Of a stretch of 64,000 bases of DNA, positions 1-7,261 are shown piece after piece (the stretch's first letter is position 1; every line of letters starts with the position of its first letter). The notes beneath the pieces are model-generated. The model was not told where the DNA came from and did no database searches. It saw nothing but the letters and a program-made list of their open reading frames with translations. Where the stretch lies: NCBI RefSeq assembly GCF_051014445.1, contig NW_027488369.1, positions 10,992,001-11,056,000 on the forward strand. Reading direction: 5' to 3'. This DNA comes from Colletes latitarsis. Its lineage: Eukaryota > Arthropoda > Insecta > Hymenoptera > Colletidae. A program made the translations under genes and the position numbers.

Positions 1-1
1 T

Positions 2-1330
2 CCGGGCCGGGATGGTGATATGCGGAGGGAGGAGTACTGCGGTGTTCCGCAGGGGTCGGTCCTCGGGCCACTCCTGTGGAACATCGCGTACGACTCGGTG
101 TTGCGGGCCGGCCTCCCCGACGGCGTCAGCACGGTGTGTTATGCGGATGACACACTGGTGCTGGCCGTCGGGGCGCACTGGGGGAGGGCCATGCGTCGCG
201 CGGAGGAGGGGTCGCAACGCGTCGTCGACCGGATCAGGGGGATGGGGATGACGGTGGCGGTCCATAAGACCGAGGTGATTGCGTTTCATTCACCTCGGCA
301 GGATCCGCCACCCCCTCTGATCCGGGTGGGTGGGGCTGACATCGAGGTGAAGCCCCAGATCAGGTATCTAGGGCTGATCCTCGATAGCCACTGGCGTTTC
401 GAGGAGCATTTCCGCTGCCTGGTCCCCCGGTTGGAAAGGATGGTTGCGGCTCTGGGCCGGATCCTGCCCAACCTGGGGGGCCCGGGGGGCCGAGTTCGTC
501 GCCTCTATGTGGCAATGGTCCAGTCGGTGGCCCTATACGGGGCCCCCGTCTGGGCGGACGACCTGGCTGCCTCCCGGCGCAGCATGACTATGCTGCGTCG
601 GGTGCAGAGGCGCATGGCGCTCAGGGTCGTCCGCGGGTATCGGACCATGTCACATGAGGCGGCGACGGTTCTAGCGGGGATGCCGCCCATGGACCTGCTC
701 GCGCGGTCGCACGCGGTGATGTACCGGCACCGCGTCGACCGTCGCGCGGGGGTGGGGGCGGTCCCGGGCGGGCAGGAACCTGCTTGGGGCGATTTGAAGC
801 GCCAGGCCCGGCAGTCCGTGTTGCTCGCGTGGCAGGAGCGGCTGGCTCTGCCAACCGCGGGGCACCGGACTGTCGGGGCTGTTCGGCCACTCCTGAAGGA
901 GTGGCTGGACAGAGGCCATGGCAGCCTCACCTACCGGATGGCACAGGTATTTTCCGGGCATTGCAGCTTCGGAAGATACCTGTGCCGGATAGGGAAGGAG
1001 CCGACGGCGCGTTGCTGCCACTGCGACGCTGAGCAGGACACGGCGGATCATACCCTGGAGGTATGCCCCGCGTGGGAGGGGGAGCGCCGTGTCCTGGTCG
1101 GCGTCGTCGGGCGGGATGTCTCGCTGCCGGGCGTGGTGCGCGCCATGCTCGGCAGCGAGGAGAAGTGGAGGGCCGTGGCCTCTTTCTGCGAGAACGTAAT
1201 GTTGCAGAAGGAGGCCGCGGGGAGGGAGCGCGAGCTTCAGCGGCGCGCTGAAGCTCGCGCTCGTGCGGTGGCCCGAGGTCGTCGCCCGGTCGCGAGGCGT
1301 CGCGGGCGGCCGCCTCGGCGTGGCGGATGA
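2..1330 (+). CDS. ORF2 reverse transcriptase, R1-clade retrotransposon (5' partial)
   Basis: The frame is already open at base 2, ahead of the first ATG at 20, so the true start is upstream and ATG 20 is only an internal methionine. The protein is the C-terminal part of a non-LTR reverse transcriptase, which copies element RNA at a nicked chromosomal site (target-primed reverse transcription). Visible in order: RT motif B (GVPQGSVLGPLLWN); motif C, YADD at 140-151, with the catalytic aspartate pair intact; motif D region with KTE; motif E region with RYLGLILD; the thumb with a LYGAPVW block; a long alpha-helical linker; and a zinc knuckle at 1013-1066 with spacing C-X2-C-X8-H-X4-C (in CCHCDAEQDTADHTLEVC). 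The last 35 or so residues are very rich in Arg. No stop or frameshift is seen up to the TGA at 1328-1330. The knuckle and thumb match the R1 clade as known from insects. Whether the complete protein is functional cannot be judged, because the endonuclease and motif A are out of view. Confidence 0.93.
   Translation, partial: PGRDGDMRREEYCGVPQGSVLGPLLWNIAYDSVLRAGLPDGVSTVCYADDTLVLAVGAHWGRAMRRAEEGSQRVVDRIRGMGMTVAVHKTEVIAFHSPRQDPPPPLIRVGGADIEVKPQIRYLGLILDSHWRFEEHFRCLVPRLERMVAALGRILPNLGGPGGRVRRLYVAMVQSVALYGAPVWADDLAASRRSMTMLRRVQRRMALRVVRGYRTMSHEAATVLAGMPPMDLLARSHAVMYRHRVDRRAGVGAVPGGQEPAWGDLKRQARQSVLLAWQERLALPTAGHRTVGAVRPLLKEWLDRGHGSLTYRMAQVFSGHCSFGRYLCRIGKEPTARCCHCDAEQDTADHTLEVCPAWEGERRVLVGVVGRDVSLPGVVRAMLGSEEKWRAVASFCENVMLQKEAAGRERELQRRAEARARAVARGRRPVARRRGRPPRRGG
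1226..1262 (+). repeat. Perfect 15-bp inverted repeat inside the 3' end of ORF2
   Basis: Left arm 1226-1240 (GAGCGCGAGCTTCAG) and right arm 1248-1262 (CTGAAGCTCGCGCTC) are exact reverse complements with a 7-base spacer at 1241-1247. In RNA this would be a very stable stem-loop. It lies in the Arg/Ala/Glu-rich C-terminal tail of ORF2, which has a low-complexity helical composition that may tolerate such a constraint. It may be an upstream part of the element's 3' RNA structure (inference). Confidence 0.85.
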
Positions 1331-1338
1331 CCTAGGCT

Positions 1339-1369
1339 GGGAGGGGGGTCCTGAGGGGACCCTCCTCCC
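1339..1369 (+). repeat. 3' UTR hairpin 1
   Basis: Arms 1339-1351 and 1357-1369 pair over 13 positions with a 5-base loop. The one non-Watson-Crick position is a G-U wobble in RNA. It starts 9 bases after the ORF2 stop codon. Confidence 0.8.
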
Positions 1370-1384
1370 GCCAGGCGGCGCCGG

Positions 1385-1429
1385 GTCGGACCGGTTGGGG
1401 GTAGAAGTGCCTCCCCCTACCGGTCCGAC
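1385..1429 (+). repeat. 3' UTR hairpin 2, the longest stem
   Basis: Arms 1385-1401 (starting GTCGGACCGG) and 1413-1429 (ending CCGGTCCGAC) pair over 17 positions with a single T-T mismatch and an 11-base loop at 1402-1412. This is the longest stem in the UTR. Confidence 0.85.
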
Positions 1430-1503
1430 GCAAGGGGAGGCACCCTCGGCGGTCTGGTGCGGCCATGAACGCCCAGCCGCCGAGGGGTGGAAACGGGGTC
1501 GCG

Positions 1504-1533
1504 GGCGGTTGCGAGTTGGGGCTCGCAGCCGCC
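1504..1533 (+). repeat. 3' UTR hairpin 3
   Basis: Arms 1504-1515 (GGCGGTTGCGAG) and 1522-1533 (CTCGCAGCCGCC) pair over 12 positions including one G-U wobble, with a 6-base loop. Confidence 0.8.
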
Positions 1534-1555
1534 ACTAAACGCGGCCCCGGGACGG

Positions 1556-1592
1556 ATAGCGGCGGGATGGAGTGGCCCCGTCCCGCCGCTAT
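1556..1592 (+). repeat. 3' UTR hairpin 4, perfect stem
   Basis: Arms 1556-1567 (ATAGCGGCGGGA) and 1581-1592 (TCCCGCCGCTAT) are exact reverse complements over 12 bp, with a 13-base loop. Confidence 0.85.
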
Positions 1593-1609
1593 AAGGCAGT
1601 GTGTCTACT

Positions 1610-1630
1610 GGGGGGACCGATTGTCCCCCC
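1610..1630 (+). repeat. 3' UTR hairpin 5
   Basis: Arms 1610-1617 (GGGGGGAC) and 1623-1630 (GTCCCCCC) form a perfect 8-bp stem with a 5-base loop. Confidence 0.75.
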
Positions 1631-1658
1631 GGGGGATGGGCGCGAAAGCGCGGGCACG

Positions 1659-1704
1659 GGGAGGATACCGGAAGAATGCTTCGAGCGATTCCCGGTATAC
1701 TCCC
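1659..1704 (+). repeat. 3' UTR hairpin 6
   Basis: Arms 1659-1671 and 1692-1704 (CCGGTATACTCCC) pair over 13 positions with one G-A mismatch, enclosing a 20-base loop. Confidence 0.75.
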
Positions 1705-1737
1705 AAAGCGTGTCGAAGGGTCACCGTGGGGTTTTTA

Positions 1738-1784
1738 GTGGGTAGGTCCCGCGCCTGTCGTTGTACGGGCGCGGGGAATCCCAC
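1738..1784 (+). repeat. 3' UTR hairpin 7, two-part stem
   Basis: An inner 8-bp stem (1748-1755 CCCGCGCC with 1768-1775 GGCGCGGG) is closed by an outer 5-bp stem (1738-1742 GTGGG with 1780-1784 CCCAC). Asymmetric internal bulges lie between the two. Confidence 0.7.
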
Positions 1785-1794
1785 ACACCCCTGA

Positions 1795-1814
1795 CACCTC
1801 TCCCCAAGGAGGTG
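1795..1814 (+). repeat. 3' UTR hairpin 8, nearest the tail
   Basis: Arms 1795-1800 (CACCTC) and 1809-1814 (GAGGTG) form a 6-bp stem with an 8-base loop. It is the last clear hairpin, 32 bases before the poly(A) tail. Confidence 0.6.
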
Positions 1815-1845
1815 GGAGGGATTCTTTCGAAGATTTTCCCCACGA

Positions 1846-1846
<1 letters not shown>

Positions 1847-1882
<36 letters not shown>
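1847..1882 (+). other. Poly(A) tail of the retrotransposon and insertion junction
   Basis: There are 36 consecutive A residues and then TCATCTGG of the satellite. The matching uninterrupted satellite 528 bp downstream (2401-2420) reads ATTTGCAATCATCTGG, so the last two A may belong to the target. The 3' junction therefore lies at TTTGC/AATCATCTGG or TTTGCAA/TCATCTGG of the monomer. No interruption has accumulated in the A run, which fits a recent insertion. Confidence 0.92.
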
Positions 1883-1886
<4 letters not shown>

Positions 1887-2938
1887 CTGGCTCATACATT
1901 CGCGTTTTTCGCATACTTGTTGGCCAGACCCTGAGTTTTTTCTGGTTTGGATCCCGTAGTAATGTGGTTCCACACCGAAACAGTCAATTAAACCTGGTTG
2001 CGATTAATATTTTTGGGGATAACGCCGGTTACGTCTCGGTTAGGTCTGGGATTTTCCCTCATCTGGCTCGTACTTTCGCATTTTTCGCATTCTTGTTGGC
2101 CCGATCCTGGGATTTCTCTGGTTTGGATCACGTAGTAATGTGTTACCACACTGAAGCAGTCATTAAAAGCATGTTCCGATTCGTATTTTAGAGGATAACG
2201 CTGGTTATGTCAGGGTTAGTTCTGGTATTTGCAATCATCTTGCTCATACTTTCGCATTTTTGTCATCCTTGTTGGCCAGATCCTGGCGTTTCTCTGGTTT
2301 GGATCACGTAGTAATGCGGTACCACACCGAAACAGTCAACTAAACCTGGTTGCGATTAATATTTTAGAGGATAACGCTGGTTATGTCTGGGTTAGTTCTG
2401 GTATTTGCAATCATCTGGCTCATACATTCGCGTTTTTCGCATACTTGTTGGTCAGACCCTGAGTTTTTTCTGGTTTGGATCCCGTAGTAATGTGGTTCCA
2501 CACCGAAACAGTCAATTAAACCTGGTTGCGATTAATATTTTTGGGGATAACGCCGGTTACGTCTCGGTTAGGTCTGGGATTTTCCCTCATCTGGCTCGTA
2601 CTTTCGCATTTTTCGCATTCTTCTTGGCCCGATCCTGGGATTTTTCTGGTTTGGATCACGTAGTAATGTGTTACCACACTGAATCAGTCATTAAAAGCAT
2701 GTTCCGATTCGTATTTTAGAGGATCGCGCTGGTCATGTCAGGGTTAGTTCTGGTATTTGCTATCATCTTGCTCATACTTTCGCATTTTTCTCATCCTTGT
2801 TGGCCAGATCCTGGCGTTTCTCTGGTTTGGATCACGTAGTAATGCGGTACCACACCGAAACAGTCAACTAAACCTGGTTGCGATTAATATTTTAGAGGAT
2901 AACGCTGGTTATGTCTGGGTTAGTTCTGGTATTTGCAA
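1883..2938. repeat. 3-monomer higher-order repeat next to the transposon
   Basis: Bases 1883-2410 and 2411-2938 are near-identical copies 528 bp apart (3 x 176). Both contain the rare CAGACCCTGAG and CATTAAAAGCATGTTCC variants. The first copy begins exactly at the end of the poly(A) tail, so the second copy shows what the target looked like downstream and just upstream of the insertion point. Confidence 0.88.
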
Positions 2939-4240
2939 TCATCTGGCTCATACTTTCGCATTTTTCGCATACCTGTTGGCCAGATCCTGGGCTTTCTCTG
3001 GTTTGGATCCCGTAGTAATGTGGTTCCACAACGAAACAGTCAATTAAACCTGGTTGAGATTAATATTTTAGCGGATAACGCCGGTTATGTCTGGGTTAGG
3101 TCTGGTATTTGCCCTCATCTGGCTCATAGCTTCGCAATTTTCGCATACTTGTTGGCCATATCCTGGGTTTTTTTCTGGTTTGGATCCCGTAGTAACGTGG
3201 TACCACACTGAAACAGTCAATTAAACCTGGTTGCGATTAATATCTTAGAGGATAACGCCGTTTATGTCTCGGGTAGGTCTGGGATTCGCCCACATCTGGC
3301 TCGTACTTTCGCATTTGTCGCATTCTTGTTGGCCGGATCCTGGCCTCTTTCTGGTTTGGATCACGTAGTAATGTGGTACCACACTGAAACAGTCAATAAA
3401 AGCTGGTTCCGATTAGTATTTTAGAGGATAACGCTGGTTATGTCTCTGTTAGTTCTGGTATTTGCAATCATCTGGCTCATACTTTCGCGTTTTTCGCACA
3501 CTTGTTGGCCAGACCCTGGCCCTTTTCTGGTTTGGATCACGTAGTAATGTGTTACCGCACTGAAACAGTCATTAAAAGCATGTTCCGATTCGTATTTTAG
3601 AGGATAACGCTGGTTTTGTCAGGGTTAGTTCTGGTATTTGCAATCATCTGGCTCATACTTTCGCATTTTTCGCATTCTTGTTGGCCAGATACTGGCCTCT
3701 TTCTGGTTTGGATCACGTAGTAATGCGGTACCACATCGAAACAGTCAATTAAACCTGGTTGCGATTAATATTTTAGAGGGTAACGCCGGTTTTGCCACGT
3801 TTAGGTCTAGGATTTGCCCTCATCTGCCTCGTACATTCGCACGTTTCGCATACTTGTTGGCCAGATCCTGGGCTTTTTCTGGTTTGGATCACGTAGTAAT
3901 GTGGTACCACACCGAAACAGTCAATTAAACCTGGTTGCGATTAATATTTTAGAGGATAACGCCGGTTTTATCTGGGTTGGGTCTGGTATTTGCCCTCATC
4001 TGGCTCGTACTTTCGGATTTTTCTCATACTTGTTGGCCAGATCCTGGCCTTTTTCTGGTTTGGATCACGTAGTAATGCGGTACCACACCGAAACAGTCAA
4101 TTAAACCTGGTTGCGATTAATATTTTAGAGGATAACGCCGGTTTTGTCTGGGTTGGGTCTGGTATTTGCCCTCATCTGGCTCGAACTTTCGCATTTTTCG
4201 CATACTTGTTAGCCAGATCCTGGCCCCTTTCTGGTTTGGA

Positions 4241-4280
4241 TCATCGTAGCAATGCGGTACCACACCGAAACAGTCAATTA
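4241..4280. repeat. 177-bp monomer variant with extra base (first of about 30)
   Basis: Here GGATCATCGTAGCAATG replaces the usual GGATCACGTAGTAATG, adding one base. About 30 monomers share it, including those near 4946, 9174, 12345, 15161, 42098, 47907, 53540, 58108 and 61449. In nearly all, the same monomer also reads CAATTATACCTGG rather than CAATTAAACCTGG about 30 bp later, so the two changes travel together as one haplotype. Confidence 0.85.
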
Positions 4281-5047
4281 TACCTGGTTGCGATTAATAT
4301 TTTAGGGGATAACGCCGATTTTGTCTGGGTTAGGTCTGGTATTTGCCCTCATCTGGCTCGAACTTTCGCATTTTTCTCATACTTGTTGACCAGATCCTGG
4401 CCTTTTTCCGGTTTGGATCACGTAGTAATGTGGTACCACACTGAAACAGTCATTAAAAGCATGTTCTGATTCGTATTTTAGAGGATAACGCTGGTTATGT
4501 CAGGCATAGTTCTGGTATTTGAAATCATCTGGCTCATACTTTCGCATTTTTCGCATACTGGCTGGCCAGGTCCTGGCCTTTTTCTGGTTTGGATCACGTA
4601 GTAATGCGGTACCACACCGAAACAGTCAATTAAACCTGGTTGCGATTAATATTTTAGAGGATAACGCCGGTTATGTCTCGGTTAGGTCTGGGATTTGCCC
4701 TCAACTGGATCGTACTTTCGCATTTTTCGCATACTTGCTGGCCAGATCCTGGGATTTTTCTGGTTTGGATCCCGCAGTAATGTGGTTCCACAACGAAACA
4801 GTCAATTAAACCTGGTTGCGTTTAATATTTTAGAGGATAACGCCGGTTATGTCTCGGTTAGGTCTGGGATTTGCCCTCATCTGGATCGTACTTTCGCATT
4901 TTTCGCATACTTGTTAGCCAGATCCTGGCCTCTTTCTGGTTTGGATCATCGTAGCAATGCGGTACCACACCGAAACAGTCAATTATACCTGGTTGCGATT
5001 AATATTTTAGGGGATAACGCCGGTTTTGTCTGGGTTAGGTCTGGTAT

Positions 5048-5576
5048 TTGCCCTCATCTGGCTCGATCTTTCGCATTTTTCTCATACTTGTTGGCCAGAT
5101 CCTGGGCTTTATCTGGTTTGGATCACGTAGTAATGCGTTACCACACCGAAACAGTCAAATAAACCTGGTTGCGATTAATATTTTAGAGGATAACGCCGGT
5201 TATGTCTCGGTTAGGTCTGGGATTTGCCCTCATATGACTCGTACTTTCACGTTTTTCGCATACTTGTTGGCCATATCCTGGCCTTTTTCTTGTTTGGATC
5301 ACGTAGTAACGTGGTGCCACACTGAAACAGTCAATAGAGGCTGGTTCCGATCAGTATTTTAGAGGATAACGCTGGTTATGTGTGAGTTAGTTCTGGTATT
5401 TGCAATAATCTGGATCGTACTTTCGCATTTTTCGCATACTTGTTAGCCAGATCCTTGCCTCTTTCTGGTTCGGATCATCGTAGCAATGCGGTACCAAACC
5501 GAAACAGTCAATTATACCTGGTTGCGATTAATATTTTAGGGGATAACGCCGGTTTTGTCTGGGTTAGGTCTGGTAT
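5048..5576. repeat. Local 3-monomer duplication present only in HOR copy 1
   Basis: The segment from 5048 is closely repeated from 5577, 529 bp later (two 176-bp and one 177-bp monomer). Copy 2 has a single version at about 17554. Whether copy 1 gained it or copy 2 lost it cannot be decided from two copies. Confidence 0.82.
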
Positions 5577-7245
5577 TTGCCCCCATCTGGCTCGATCTTT
5601 CGCATTTTTCTCATACTTGTTGGCCAGATCCTGGGCTTTATCTGGTTTGGATCACGTAGTAATGCGTTACCACTCCGAAACAGTCAAATAAACCTGGTTG
5701 CGATTAATATTTTAGAGGATAACGTCGGTTATGTCTCGGGTAGGTCTGGGATTTGTCCTCATCTCACTCGTACTTTCACATTTTTCGCATACTTGTTGGC
5801 CAGATCCTGGTCTTTTTCTGGTTTGGATCAGGTAGTAATGTGGTGCCACACTGAAACAGTCAATAGAAGCTGGTTCCGATCAGTATTTTAGAGGATAACG
5901 CTGGTTGTGTGTGAGTTAGTTCTGGTATTTGCAATCATCTGGCCCAAACATTCGCGTTTTTCACATACTTGTTGGCCAGATCCTGGGCTTTTTCTGGTTT
6001 GGATCACGTAGTAATGTGGTACCACACTGAAACAGTCAATTAAACCTGGTTGCGATTAATATGTTAGGGGATAACGCCGGTTATGTCTGGCTTAGTTCTG
6101 GTATGTGCAATCATCTGGCTCATACTTTCGCATTTTTCGCATACTTGTTGGCCAGATCCTGGGTTTTGTCTGGTTTGGATCCCGTAGTAATGTGGTTCCA
6201 CAACGAAACAGTCAATTAAACCTGGTTGAGATTAATATTTTAAAGGACAACGCCGGTTATGTCTCGGGTAGGTCTGGGACTTGCCCTCATCTGGTTCGTA
6301 CTTTCGCATTTTGCGCATACTTGTTGGCCAGATCCTGGCCTTTTTCTGGTCTGGATCACGTAGTAATGCAGTACCACACCGAAACAGTCAATTAAACCTG
6401 GTTGCGATTAATATTTTAGAGGATAACGCTGGTTATGTCGGGGTCAGTTCTGGTATTTGCAATCATCTGGATCATATATTCGTATTTTTCTCATCCTTGT
6501 TGGCCAGATCCTGGCCTTTCTCTGGTTTGGATCACGTAGTAATGCGGTACCACACCGAAACAGTCAATTAAACCTGGTTGCGATTAATATTTTAGGGGAT
6601 AACGCCGGTTATGTCTGGCTTAGTTCTGGTATGTGCAATCATCTGGCTCATACTTTCGCATTTTTCGCATACTTGTTGGCCAGATCCTGAGTTTTGTCTG
6701 GTTTGGATCCCGTAGTAATGTGGTTCCACAACGAAACAGTCAATTAAACCTGGTTGAGATTAATATTTTAAAGGACAACGCCGGTTATGTCTCGGGTCGG
6801 TCTGGGATTTGTCCTCATCTGGCTCGTACTTTCACGTTTTTCGCAATACTTGTTGGCCAGATCCTGGGCTTTTTCTGGTTTGGATCACGTAGTAGTGTGG
6901 TACCACACTGAAACAGTCAATTAAACCTGGTTGCGATTAATATTTTAGAGGATAACGCCGGTTATGTCTCGTATTGGTCTGGGACTTGCCCTCATCTGGT
7001 TCGTACTTTCGCTTTTTTCGCATTCTTGTTGGCCAGATCCTGGCCTCTCTCTGGTTTGGATCACGTAGTAATGCGGTACAACACCGAAACAGTCAATTAA
7101 ACCTGGTTGAGATTAATATTTTAAAGGACAACGCCGGTTATGTCTCGGGTAGGTCTGGGATTTGTCCTCATCTGGCTCGTACTTTCACGTTTTTCGCATA
7201 CTTGTTGGCCAGATCCTGGGCTTTTTCTGGTTTGGATCACGTAGT

Positions 7246-7261
7246 AGTGTGGTACCACACT
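7246..7261. repeat. 16-bp perfect palindrome of the monomer (example)
   Basis: AGTGTGGTACCACACT is its own reverse complement. The same 16-mer occurs in other monomers, for example at 6894-6909. Most monomers hold the 12-bp core TGTGGTACCACA (for example 3372-3383) or a broken variant (GCGGTACCACAC, TGTGGTTCCACA). It contains a KpnI recognition sequence. Confidence 0.85.

Larger units (their letters stand above)
1331..1846 (+). other. Retrotransposon 3' UTR, densely structured
   Basis: This is the 516-bp stretch between the ORF2 stop codon and the poly(A) tail. The short open frames across it show no recognisable domain and I do not call them genes. Its striking property is a chain of inverted repeats from 9 bp after the stop codon almost to the tail, at 1339-1369, 1385-1429, 1504-1533, 1556-1592, 1610-1630, 1659-1704, 1738-1784 and 1795-1814. 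In several site-specific R1-clade and R2 elements the 3' UTR is what the reverse transcriptase recognises, so this is the expected location of that signal. The role here is inferred, not shown. Confidence 0.85.
1..1882 (+). mobile_element. 3' part of an R1-clade non-LTR retrotransposon inserted in satellite DNA
   Basis: This segment holds the end of a reverse-transcriptase ORF, a structured 3' UTR and a 36-nt poly(A) tail, in that order on the + strand. That is the layout of the 3' end of a non-LTR (LINE-type) retrotransposon. It is clearly GC-rich, unlike the AT-leaning satellite that starts at 1883. The 5' portion (ORF1, endonuclease and the N-terminal half of the RT) lies beyond the left edge, so I cannot say whether the element is full length or 5'-truncated, and no target-site duplication can be seen. 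The RT motifs and the C-terminal C-X2-C-X8-H-X4-C knuckle place it in the R1 clade by family knowledge. The 3' flank is a 176-bp satellite rather than 28S rDNA or telomeric repeats. The uninterrupted reading frame and pure A tail suggest a young insertion (inference). Confidence 0.92.

Noticed and set aside
286..1535. Open frames on the minus strand and in alternative frames across the retrotransposon
   Set aside because: They are shadows of the GC-rich ORF2 and UTR. The + frame ending at 1330 carries all recognisable RT motifs.
1610..1630. Rho-independent bacterial terminator
   Set aside because: The hairpin has no following T run and the context is a eukaryotic retrotransposon UTR.
1..1882. 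Classical R1 in 28S rDNA or telomeric TRAS/SART copy
   Set aside because: The sequence right after the poly(A) tail is the 176-bp satellite. No rDNA or TTAGG-type repeat is present.
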